A stretch of 64,000 nucleotides of DNA from JBQTHD01 sp052390275 (lineage in GTDB: Bacteria; Actinomycetota; Acidimicrobiia; Acidimicrobiales; AC-14): positions 1 through 64,000 of the forward strand of contig JBQTHD010000033.1 of the NCBI GenBank assembly GCA_052390275.1. Direction: 5' to 3'. This document shows, piece after piece, positions 8,765 to 15,395 of the stretch (position 1 is the first letter of the stretch; each line of letters opens with the position of its first letter). The notes below the pieces were generated by a model. That model ran no database searches. It was not told the DNA's origin and worked only from the letters and a program-made list of their open reading frames with translations. Position numbers and translations under genes: made by a program.

Positions 8765-9163
8765 TTGACCTTGGCCAAGAATCCCAGCCGCGCCCGCCTT
8801 TGGATGTTGGCCGGGCTCCTGGCCGGATCCGGTACTGCGCATCTGGTCGTACCCCGGTTTTACGACGCCATCGTTCCTCGGGGCCTTCCCGGGCCGGCCC
8901 GAGCGTGGACGCTGGTCAGTGGCGTGGCCGAACTGATGGTGGCCGGGGCGCTGGCCCATCCGGCCACCCGCCGCCTGGGGGCGGTGGCCTCCGTGGCCCT
9001 GTTGGTGGCAGTGTTCCCCGCCAACGTGCAGATGGCGCAGGACGCGCAGGACGCCAGCACCGCCCGAAAGATCCTGGTTTTCGGCCGCCTCCCCCTGCAA
9101 CTTCCCCTCATCGCCCTGGCCATTTCGATATACCGCCGGGAGAGTCAGGCCGCAGCGGGGTAA
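8765..9163 (+). CDS. DoxX-like small membrane protein
   Basis: A 132-residue protein with four predicted membrane helices and the DoxX/DUF4267-like layout: the first helix carries GSGTAHLVVPRFYDAIVP, followed by a GPAR loop and GVAELMVAGALA. Members are small quinone-linked or redox-associated membrane proteins, but the exact role is unknown. The only sensible start in this frame is TTG 8765, which overlaps the TGA of a six-codon upstream frame in a TTGA junction, suggesting coupled translation. The upstream neighbour is also a membrane protein. Confidence 0.72.
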   Translation: MTLAKNPSRARLWMLAGLLAGSGTAHLVVPRFYDAIVPRGLPGPARAWTLVSGVAELMVAGALAHPATRRLGAVASVALLVAVFPANVQMAQDAQDASTARKILVFGRLPLQLPLIALAISIYRRESQAAAG

Positions 9164-9272
9164 GGGCGGGGGTCCACGCAGGGGGGAGACCGTCGAGGTC
9201 TCTGACCTGCCCCTCGCCCTATCCCGTTACAGATCCTTCAGTTCTGGGCCCGCAATCGGGCCAATCGGTGGA

Positions 9273-9566
9273 TTAGTGCTCGTCCCAGTGGTCACCATGG
9301 GCAGCGTGGCGGTGGCCGTCGTGGATGTAGTCCACGTGGTCACCATGGGTCACAGTCTCATGACCGCAACCTTCGTCGTGGGAATGGTCGGAATGGTCGG
9401 AATGGGCGGCGTGCGTCAGTTCACACTCGTCCCAGTGATCGTCGTGGGATCGATGGGCATGCCCGTCATGGATGAAATCGACGTGGTCGTCGTGGGTGAC
9501 CTGGGCATGTCCACAGCCGTTGGCGTGGACGTGGTCGTGGGTGGGGTGGGGGGCACACACGGTCAT
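9273..9566 (-). CDS. Histidine-rich metal-binding protein with an internal duplication
   Basis: A 97-residue, hydrophilic protein in which about 26 residues are His, with four Cys and many Asp. Two copies of a GCGH-x3-TH-x-DHVD-aromatic-IHDGH-x-H-x2-H-x-DHWDE unit are joined by a DHSDHSHDE linker, so the gene arose by internal duplication. It has no signal peptide or membrane helix and should be cytoplasmic. Such proteins bind Zn or Ni and act as stores or buffers. Its ATG overlaps the stop of the ArsR-type regulator by four bases, so the pair are translated together. A single-unit version of this sequence occurs as an unnamed small protein in other actinobacteria (from memory). The metal is inferred as zinc from the operon. 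Confidence 0.85.
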   Translation of the reverse strand: MTVCAPHPTHDHVHANGCGHAQVTHDDHVDFIHDGHAHRSHDDHWDECELTHAAHSDHSDHSHDEGCGHETVTHGDHVDYIHDGHRHAAHGDHWDEH

Positions 9567-9823
9567 GGGCTTCTCCGTTCCTCAGCGTGGGCGATGGCGT
9601 CCACGGCAATGTGGACGACGTGCTCGTCGGCGATGGAGTAAGCGATTTCCCGGCCACGGCGGCGGCCCAGCAGGATCCCGGCGGTCTTGAGCACCTTGAG
9701 GTGCTGTGACACCAGGGGCTGGGAGGCCCCCAGGGCCTCCACCAGGTCGTGGACGCAACGCTCCCCCGCCCGAACTTCGAGCACGATGGCCAGCCGAAGG
9801 GGATGGGCGAAGGCTTTGAGCAA
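9563..9823 (-). CDS. ArsR/SmtB-family metal-responsive repressor
   Basis: A winged-helix regulator of the ArsR/SmtB type: LKAFAHPLRLAIVLEV forms the first helices, ASQPLVSQHLKVLKTAGIL the recognition helix, and GRRRGREIAYSIADEHV the wing. The C-terminal helix DEHVVHIAVDAIAHAEE carries Asp, His and Glu at spacings like the SmtB/CzrA alpha-5 zinc site, which fits zinc sensing. The start is a problem. The first normal start codon in frame is TTG 9823, with no spacing to a Shine-Dalgarno. The coding-like frame extends back to about 9874 (ISGLALDDGSALGPAAE) without an ATG or GTG. An ATT start, or a sequence error, is possible. It sits between rpmE2 and the His-rich gene on the same strand. Confidence 0.82.
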   Translation of the reverse strand: MLKAFAHPLRLAIVLEVRAGERCVHDLVEALGASQPLVSQHLKVLKTAGILLGRRRGREIAYSIADEHVVHIAVDAIAHAEERRSP

Positions 9824-9855
9824 CTCCGCCGCAGGCCCCAGGGCTGATCCATCAT

Positions 9856-9874
9856 CTAATGCTAATCCACTAAT
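9856..9874. promoter_or_regulatory. AT-rich triple ATTAG motif, candidate operator
   Basis: Read on the minus strand, ATTAG occurs three times within 19 bases (ATTAGTGGATTAGCATTAG), immediately upstream of the ArsR-type gene and after rpmE2. It is a conspicuous AT-rich patch in GC-rich DNA. It could be an autoregulatory operator, part of a promoter, or the N-terminal codons of the regulator. It is not a clean inverted repeat, so confidence is low. Confidence 0.3.
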
Positions 9875-9926
9875 GGGTTGGCCTCGGCCCTTCTTCTCGC
9901 CTCTGGTCGGGCGGGCGGGTGACTGA

Positions 9927-10184
9927 TCAGGTGGTCCGAGCGGCCCTCTGCCCGTAGCGGCGGGTGAAGCGCTCGACCCGTCCGGCGGTGTCCACGATCT
10001 TCATCTGGCCGGTGAAGAAGGGGTGGCTGGAGGCGCTGATCTCCACGTGCACGCACGGGTACTCCACACCGTCGATCTCACAGGTCCGGTCCGAGGTCAT
10101 GGTGGACCGGGTCAGGTAGTCAGTGCCGGCCGCCAGGTCGCGAAAGACCACTTGGCGGTACGGCGGGTGGATTCCCGCTCTCAT
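9927..10184 (-). CDS. rpmE2: Ribosomal protein bL31 type B (zinc-independent form)
   Basis: An 85-residue bL31 of the C-minus (type B) class. MRAGIHPPYRQVVFRD, the LTRSTMTS segment and VHVEISASSHPFFTGQ are family hallmarks. It lacks the paired CxxC zinc ligands of the primary bL31. In many bacteria this paralogue replaces the zinc-containing one under zinc limitation, releasing ribosomal zinc, and is normally repressed by Zur. Here it heads a cluster with an ArsR-family repressor and a His-rich protein. ATG 10184 is the natural start by homology. A 19-bp palindrome lies about 190 bases upstream. Confidence 0.92.
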   Translation of the reverse strand: MRAGIHPPYRQVVFRDLAAGTDYLTRSTMTSDRTCEIDGVEYPCVHVEISASSHPFFTGQMKIVDTAGRVERFTRRYGQRAARTT

Positions 10185-10370
10185 GGGTGCCGGCCGTCCG
10201 GGGCAGTGTTCAAGGTGACGATCCTTCGTGATTCGGGCTGAGCCCTGATGCCAGCCACGCAATCTGCCAGCTAGGGAGTGATGCACGCTAGCGCGCCGGT
10301 TCCCGGCCCGACTTGGAAGGGCGAGCGACATCCCGTCTTCTGACCGACACCGCTCTGATTGCTCGCATTT

Positions 10371-10389
10371 AGTGAGAATCCTTCTCACT
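10371..10389. promoter_or_regulatory. Perfect 19-bp palindrome, candidate metal-regulator (Zur-like) box
   Basis: AGTGAGAATCCTTCTCACT is a perfect inverted repeat with 8-bp arms and a 3-base centre. Its inner TGAGAA-N3-TTCTCA resembles the actinobacterial Zur-box pattern (TGAAAATGATTTTCA as I recall it), matching 11 of 15 positions. It lies between rpmE2 and the divergent prepilin gene, so one bound repressor could govern either or both. The binding protein could instead be the local ArsR regulator or another dimeric regulator. Confidence 0.5.
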
Positions 10390-10518
10390 TACTGCTAGGT
10401 TTTCCTACGGAGGAGTCCAGATCCGGACCTTCCCCGATCCGGGATGAGGTGCTGTATGGCACCGACTCCCCGAGCAGCCCAGTCGGCCGGTCCAGGACAG
10501 CCGGGGCCGGTCCTAACC

Positions 10519-10525
10519 AGGAGGA
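10519..10525 (+). promoter_or_regulatory. Shine-Dalgarno deciding a TTG start
   Basis: AGGAGGA lies four bases before the TTG at 10530 and is the best ribosome-binding site in the region. It supports that TTG rather than the downstream ATG at 10605, which has none. Confidence 0.65.
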
Positions 10526-10529
10526 ACAG

Positions 10530-11078
10530 TTGAACGCAAAAGCCGATAACCATGCTGGGGCAGACCCGCAGGTGAGTGCTCTGGCTGGGCGCTGCTTGCG
10601 GCGGATGGAGACGCTTCAGGCCCGCCGCCGGGCCGGGCAGCGGGGATTCACCCTCATCGAACTGCTGGTAGTGATCATCATCCTCGGAATTCTGGCGGCG
10701 GTCGTCGTGTTCGCCGTCGGAGGCGTGGGGGACAAGGGCAACGAGGCGGCCTGTCGGATCGACACCCGGACCCTGCGAACCGCGGCCGAAGCCCACTTCG
10801 CCCAGTTCAACGACTACACCGTCGACGCTGGCGACTGGATCGGCGACGAGAACACGCCCAGCGCCGACCTGAACGAGGAGGCCCTGGTGGCCGCCGGGCT
10901 GATGTCAGAGGTCTCGACCCTCCACGACGGTCGCGTCTTCGACCGGAACCCTGACGTCGGGGAGATCGTCCCTGCCTTCCAGGTCACCATCCAGGACGCC
11001 TCAACCACCGACGGCACCGCCAACATCTGCGGTGACGAAGAAGGCCATGACGTCGGCGAGCACGAAGACGACTTCTAA
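10530..11078 (+). CDS. Type IV prepilin-like / pseudopilin protein
   Basis: A 182-residue prepilin with a class III signal. The leader ends in RAGQRG, with cleavage predicted before FTLIELLVVIIILGILAAVV, including the conserved Glu at +5 of the mature protein. With the TTG 10530 start the leader is 39 residues, long for this class; the alternative ATG 10605 gives a typical 14-residue leader but no ribosome-binding site. The mature domain resembles GspG-like pseudopilins (GNEAACRIDTRTLRTAAEAHFAQFNDYTVDAG, shown in part: AACRIDTRTLRTAAEA). It ends in a strongly acidic, His-containing tail (GDEEGHDVGEHEDDF) that could bind metal. No pilus assembly genes are in the window, so it is an orphan here. 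A terminator hairpin follows. Confidence 0.85.
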   Translation: MNAKADNHAGADPQVSALAGRCLRRMETLQARRRAGQRGFTLIELLVVIIILGILAAVVVFAVGGVGDKGNEAACRIDTRTLRTAAEAHFAQFNDYTVDAGDWIGDENTPSADLNEEALVAAGLMSEVSTLHDGRVFDRNPDVGEIVPAFQVTIQDASTTDGTANICGDEEGHDVGEHEDDF

Positions 11079-11093
11079 GTCTCGTTGTTGAAG

Positions 11094-11130
11094 AGGGCCC
11101 GGGTCGGCGGATCACGCCGGCCCGAGCCCT
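11094..11130 (+). terminator. Hairpin after the prepilin gene
   Basis: AGGGCCCGGGTCGGCG and CGCCGGCCCGAGCCCT form a 16-bp stem with two wobble-type positions and a GATCA loop, starting 16 bases after the prepilin stop codon. It is a likely factor-independent terminator and separates this gene from the converging phosphatase gene. Confidence 0.65.
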
Positions 11131-11210
11131 CACCAGGCCGCCGGCGCGCCGGGCGTGATCCGGGTCAGGTGATGTGACCCTGGCGCTTGGAAGCTCCGGT
11201 TGGTGAAGGG

Positions 11211-12848
11211 TCAGCGATCCACCCGGAGTGCCAACATGGCGACGTCGTCATCGGTGGGGGTGGCCAACAGGGCGGCGATTGTGGCGTCGCACAAATCGGC
11301 CAGATCGGTCGGGCCTGAGGCCACACTCCGGGCCAGCCGCGAGAGGCTTTCGTCCACACAGAATCCTCGCCGCTCGAACAGCCCGTCGGAGAACAAAAAG
11401 AGCGTCGACCCCGACGCCAGATCCAAGGACTTCTGCAGGTAGCGGCGGTGCTCCACGGCTCCCAGAGGCGGCGACGGTGGGCCATCGGCGAACTGGGTTG
11501 AACCGTCGGGCCGTAGGACCAGGGCCGGGGGGTGGCCGGCCCGAACGTAACTGGCGGTGAGGCTGGCCGGATCCCAGACCATGTAGAGCAGGGTGGCCAT
11601 CTCCCCGTCGAGGAGGGTGTGGACCAACCGGTTGAGCCGGTCCAGAGTCAGGGCGGGATCCACTTCCTCGGTGGCAATGGCCCGCAGGGCCATCCTCATT
11701 TGGCCCATGACCGAGGCGGCCCGAATCCCGTGGCCGGCCACATCTCCCAGGGCCACCCCGAACCGCCCCCCGGCCAGAGGGAAAACGTCGTACCAGTCCC
11801 CGCCCACGTCGATTCCGTCGGTGCCGGGGAGGTAGCGGGCCACGACCGACATCCCCGGGATTCTCGGCAGGTCCTGGGGAAGCAGGCTTCGCTGCAGTTC
11901 GATGGCCACTTCGTGTTCCCGGGCGTAGAGGCGGGCCTTCTCGACGGTCTCCTGCTCGGCCTTTACCCGGTCGGTGATGTCGTGCATGGCCACCACTGCA
12001 CCGAGGCGATTGCCCTCGTCGTCGACGATGGCTCTGCCGCTGGCCAGCAGCTTTCGGGGCGGTTGACCCCGGGGCACGATGCTCATCTCCACGTCGCGCA
12101 CCACTTGGCCGGCCAGGGCCCGGAACAGCGGGACCTCCTGCAACTTCATCGGGGTCACGCCGTCGGCGCAGTACAGGTCGTAGTGCTCGGCCCACTGCTC
12201 CGGCGGAAGCGGCTGGGCTCCCAGGCCATGGAACTCCCGGGCCGAGCGGTTGAACAGGCTGAGCCGGCCATCGCCGTCGCAGGCGACAATGCCCTCGGCC
12301 AGGCTTTCCAGCAGGGCGTCGAGAAATCGACGCTCGTCCTCGGAGGCTCGGCGGGCTCGCTGACGCTCGGTGATGTCGGTGTAGCTGCCCAACCAGCCGC
12401 GCATCTCGCCCCGCTCGTCGCGCATGGGCCGGGCGGCGGCGGCTACCCACCGGACCTCACCGGCCGGCCTGACTATTCGGAACTCGACGCTCCAACGCAG
12501 TTCCGGCTCGGTCGGGTCGGCCGATCGGTCGCTCCCCGACGCGCCATGGGAGTCGGAGGCGGCCAGGATCGCCTTGATCCAGGACTCCGACACCTGCTGG
12601 CGGTCGCGAGGGTGAACATGGTCGAGCCAGCCTTGGCCCCGCATGGACTCCACCGGCCGGTCAACGATCTGGGCTAACTCATCATTGGCGAAGAGGTTGT
12701 TGCCGGCGATATCGGCCTGGAAAATGCCGACTGGCGCCTGCTCGATGATGGTTCGCAGGGCCAGGAACGCCTCGCGCTCGATCTGGGCCCGACGTTGGGT
12801 GTCATCGTCCGGCGGCTGACTGGAGATATCGCGTGGGCTCTCCGTCAT
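11211..12848 (-). CDS. PAS-PAS-SpoIIE (PPM-type) serine phosphatase
   Basis: A 545-residue cytoplasmic signalling protein. It has two PAS sensor domains (about residues 30-165, ending GWLGSYTDITERQRA, and about 170-295, ending AVVAMHDITDRVKAE). A short helical linker (VEKARLYAREHEVAIELQRSLLPQ) leads to a SpoIIE-type PP2C phosphatase domain (about 325-545). Catalytic metal-binding acidic residues are visible in GGDWYDVF, LGDVAGHG, LFLFSDGLFE and TDDDVAML. Enzymes of this layout (RsbU/RsbP type) dephosphorylate anti-anti-sigma proteins to release a stress sigma factor. A SigB/SigF-type sigma and RsbW-like anti-sigma pair is encoded 24 kb away, a plausible but unproven target. It stands alone, with no STAS protein next to it. 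Confidence 0.9.
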   Translation of the reverse strand: MTESPRDISSQPPDDDTQRRAQIEREAFLALRTIIEQAPVGIFQADIAGNNLFANDELAQIVDRPVESMRGQGWLDHVHPRDRQQVSESWIKAILAASDSHGASGSDRSADPTEPELRWSVEFRIVRPAGEVRWVAAAARPMRDERGEMRGWLGSYTDITERQRARRASEDERRFLDALLESLAEGIVACDGDGRLSLFNRSAREFHGLGAQPLPPEQWAEHYDLYCADGVTPMKLQEVPLFRALAGQVVRDVEMSIVPRGQPPRKLLASGRAIVDDEGNRLGAVVAMHDITDRVKAEQETVEKARLYAREHEVAIELQRSLLPQDLPRIPGMSVVARYLPGTDGIDVGGDWYDVFPLAGGRFGVALGDVAGHGIRAASVMGQMRMALRAIATEEVDPALTLDRLNRLVHTLLDGEMATLLYMVWDPASLTASYVRAGHPPALVLRPDGSTQFADGPPSPPLGAVEHRRYLQKSLDLASGSTLFLFSDGLFERRGFCVDESLSRLARSVASGPTDLADLCDATIAALLATPTDDDVAMLALRVDR

Positions 12849-13048
12849 GTCACCTCCAAACCGCCAGCCGAACTCTACTTCTGCAACTCCTGAGCGACCA
12901 AGAGGGCGCGGTGGTCTGCACCCCCTTGGAGCGGGAGCCGATCACCGCATTGCACTCTGGAGCTGTCGGGGCCTCGGTGTCTGGTTGCCGACTCGCCGGG
13001 TAGAGGACAGCCGGCGGCCAACTACGGCCCCAGGGAAGGGGTCGATGG

Positions 13049-14557
13049 ATGGCACAGGAACGAAATCGGTCGCTGTGGATCGATACTTCTCCTTCCACTG
13101 ACTACCCGGGTCTTTGCGGTGACATTCGGGTGGACGTGGCCGTGGTCGGCGGCGGCATCGCCGGCCTCACCACCGCCCTGCTACTCAAGCGCAGCGGCGC
13201 TTCAGTCGCCGTAATCGAGGCCGATCGCCTGGCCGCCGGAACCACCGGCCACACCACGGCCAAAGTCACGTCGCTGCACGGGCTGACCTACGCCGAACTG
13301 CGATCAAAATCCGGCGACGAAAAGGCCCGGCTCTACGCCGAGGCCAACCAGGCAGCCATAGAAAAGGTGGCCGCCCTAGCCGAGGAGATGTCCATCGACT
13401 GCAACTTCGAGCGCCGGTCGGCGTACACCTACACCCAAGACGAGGGCCAGCGGTCGGCCATCGAGGCTGAGGTGGAGGCGGTCTGCGCCCTGGGGCTTGC
13501 GGCCCGGTTTGTGGAGGACACGGAACTGCCCTATCCGGTGGCGGCCGCCGTGCGTTTGGACAATCAGGCTCAGGTCCATCCCCGCCGATACTGCCTTGCC
13601 CTAGCCGAGGCCATCGATGGAGGAGGGAGCTACGTGTTCGAACGCAGCCGGGCGCTCGACGTGGATGAGGGTGACGTCGCGACGGTGATCACCGATGGAG
13701 GCCGAGTTGTGGCCAGATGCGTAGTCCTGGCCACCCTTTTGCCATTCATGGACCGGGGGGGCTTTTTCGCCAAGGCCCAGGCCTACCGCTCCTACGCCAT
13801 GGCGATCCGGGTCGGCGGTTCGGTGCCCGAGGGCATGTACCTGAGTGTCGATTCCCCCAGCCGTTCTGTCCGGGCCGTGGACCTTGGCGGGACGCAGGGC
13901 TTGGTTGTGGGCGGCGGAAGCCACGGGACCGGCCAATCCGACGACACCAACAGCTACTACGACGATCTCGAACGGTGGGCCCGTTCGGTTTTCGACGTGA
14001 CCGCGGTCGACTACCGGTGGTCGGCTCAGGACTACGTCACCGTCGACAAGATCCCCTACGTGGGTCGCTCCCCCCGGATGAGCCGAACCTTCGTGGCCAC
14101 CGGATTCCGCAAATGGGGCATGACCAACGCCACCGCCGCGGCCATGGTGCTGGCCGGCACCATCTCCGGTCGGGACCATCCCTGGGCCTCGCTCTACGAC
14201 TCCACTCGGATCGGCGGAGCCGAGGCGGTAAAGAACCTGGTCAAGGACAACCTTGGAGTGGCCAAGCGCTTGGTGGGCGGCCAGGCTCGGCGGATGAAGG
14301 CGTCAGCCCTCGCTCACCTCGGTCCCGACGAAGGAGGTGTCGTTGAAGTCGACGGCCGATCCGTGGGCGCCTACCGCGACACGGCAGGGGACCTGCACGC
14401 GGTCAGCCTGACCTGCACTCACATCGGTTGCACCGTGCGCTGGAACCCGGCCGAAGCCACCTGGGACTGTCCGTGTCACGGATCGAGGTTCACCTGCACG
14501 GGCGAGATGCTCCAGGGGCCAGCGACCAAAGACCTGGAGACGATCCCGGTCGACTGA
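13049..14557 (+). CDS. FAD-dependent oxidoreductase with C-terminal Rieske [2Fe-2S] domain
   Basis: A 502-residue fusion of a DAO-type flavoprotein and a Rieske domain. The FAD-binding motif VAVVGGGIAGLTTALLLKRS lies at about residues 31-50. GTTGHTTAKVTSLHG is a family hallmark. The C-terminal 80 residues carry the Rieske ligands CTHIGC and CPCHGS, which bind a [2Fe-2S] cluster through two Cys and two His. This known bacterial class probably passes electrons from an oxidised amine or amino acid to the cluster; its substrate is not known. ATG 13049 is preceded by an AGGGAAGGGG-like ribosome-binding site. The gene is monocistronic, transcribed away from the phosphatase gene and ending against a hairpin. 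Confidence 0.9.
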   Translation: MAQERNRSLWIDTSPSTDYPGLCGDIRVDVAVVGGGIAGLTTALLLKRSGASVAVIEADRLAAGTTGHTTAKVTSLHGLTYAELRSKSGDEKARLYAEANQAAIEKVAALAEEMSIDCNFERRSAYTYTQDEGQRSAIEAEVEAVCALGLAARFVEDTELPYPVAAAVRLDNQAQVHPRRYCLALAEAIDGGGSYVFERSRALDVDEGDVATVITDGGRVVARCVVLATLLPFMDRGGFFAKAQAYRSYAMAIRVGGSVPEGMYLSVDSPSRSVRAVDLGGTQGLVVGGGSHGTGQSDDTNSYYDDLERWARSVFDVTAVDYRWSAQDYVTVDKIPYVGRSPRMSRTFVATGFRKWGMTNATAAAMVLAGTISGRDHPWASLYDSTRIGGAEAVKNLVKDNLGVAKRLVGGQARRMKASALAHLGPDEGGVVEVDGRSVGAYRDTAGDLHAVSLTCTHIGCTVRWNPAEATWDCPCHGSRFTCTGEMLQGPATKDLETIPVD

Positions 14558-14607
14558 GCGCCCAGGCGGCCACGGGGCCTCCGGACGCCAGGAGGGCGAA
14601 ACTGGGC

Positions 14608-14641
14608 GCAGGCGGCGCACGGCGGGCCGGGCGTCGCCTGC
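14608..14641. terminator. Hairpin between converging genes
   Basis: GCAGGCGGCG and CGTCGCCTGC can form a 10-bp stem with one G-U pair and a 14-base loop, followed by TTTGG. It lies between the FAD/Rieske gene and the converging lipoprotein gene, as expected for a terminator. Confidence 0.5.
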
Positions 14642-14656
14642 TTTGGTGTTCTGTAC

Positions 14657-14809
14657 CTACCGTCCTGGACCGGTTTCGTCGAGACCGTCGCCGGGCCCGA
14701 GGTTGGTGTCGTCTTCGTCGATCTTGTCGGCCCCGGTGTTGTTGTCGTCGCAGGCGACGCCCAGGACCAGCGCCGAACTCGCCAGCAATGCCGCTATAAG
14801 TTTGCGCAT
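14657..14809 (-). CDS. Tiny putative lipoprotein (50 aa)
   Basis: A 50-residue protein beginning MRKLIAALLASSALVLGVAC, a short positively charged start and hydrophobic core ending in a lipobox-like Cys at residue 20. After the Cys come only about 30 residues, nearly all polar or acidic (DDNN, DKIDEDD, DGLDE). The lipobox is imperfect, with Gly at -3. The strong GGGGGAG just upstream of ATG 14809 supports real translation. It would be a small acidic lipid-anchored peptide on the outer face of the membrane. The function is unknown. It is divergent from the small membrane protein that precedes secDF. Confidence 0.7.
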   Translation of the reverse strand: MRKLIAALLASSALVLGVACDDNNTGADKIDEDDTNLGPGDGLDETGPGR

Positions 14810-14978
14810 CTTCTCCCCCAATTGTCGATGCGCCGGTATCCACCGGCGTCGGCCGACCCCTACCCGTGAACGAAGGAAATAATCGCTGGCTGCTCGGCCC
14901 GCTTTCCCGGAGTCCTGGCAGTTGGGTGGTCCGCCACTGACCTTGGCCGCGAGACGGTGGGGATAGCGTGTCGCTGAT

Positions 14979-15353
14979 ATGAGCCGCCGCCCACCGCTGC
15001 CGGCACTGCTGGTCACCTGGCTGGTGGCCGTACTCCTCTGGGTCTCGGGCGCGATGGCCGTCGATCAACCGACTCGGGCCAACCCCAGAAGCGTTGACGC
15101 GTTGGCCCTCGACTCAAAGCTCTCCGACCCGGCCGTTCGCCTGAACGCCCACGAACGTCGAGACGGCTCCTGGGCAGAACGGTCTCCCAAACACCGTTTC
15201 GTTCTCTTCGCTATCCCGGCCGCCCTCTACTTGTTCTTGTTGACCTGGTCCCGGCGTGCCAGTGCGGCGCGCTTCGCTCGCCCGCCGCATTCCCTCGGAT
15301 GGACGCCCGAGACCGGTCGCGGCCCGCCACCTTTCCAGCTTCTGATCGTCTGA
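14979..15353 (+). CDS. Small two-helix membrane protein, unknown function
   Basis: A 124-residue protein with a signal-anchor helix (LLVTWLVAVLLWVSGAMAV, about residues 10-28) and a second hydrophobic helix (FVLFAIPAALYLFLLTW, about 74-90). The 45 polar residues between them would lie outside the membrane. It ends in a Pro-rich, basic cytoplasmic tail. No family is recognised. It lies 42 bases before the secDF fusion on the same strand, so it may be an accessory subunit or simply the operon leader gene. Confidence 0.6.
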   Translation: MSRRPPLPALLVTWLVAVLLWVSGAMAVDQPTRANPRSVDALALDSKLSDPAVRLNAHERRDGSWAERSPKHRFVLFAIPAALYLFLLTWSRRASAARFARPPHSLGWTPETGRGPPPFQLLIV

Positions 15354-15395
15354 TCGGACCCGGCCACCCGGCCGGCACAGCTGAAGGGAGCCCGC

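Larger units (their letters stand above)
10185..10529. other. Divergent intergenic region between rpmE2 and the prepilin gene
   Basis: This gap of about 345 bases has no convincing gene on either strand. It holds the long leader or promoter of rpmE2, the 19-bp palindrome at 10371-10389, and the upstream region of the prepilin-like gene, which ends in an AGGAGGA site. Its size and the palindrome suggest two divergent, regulated promoters. Confidence 0.6.

Noticed and set aside
9186..9202. Short hairpin GAGACC-GTCGA-GGTCTC after the DoxX-like gene
   Set aside because: The stem is only six pairs, with no T-run, and could be chance in GC-rich DNA, so it was not listed as a terminator.
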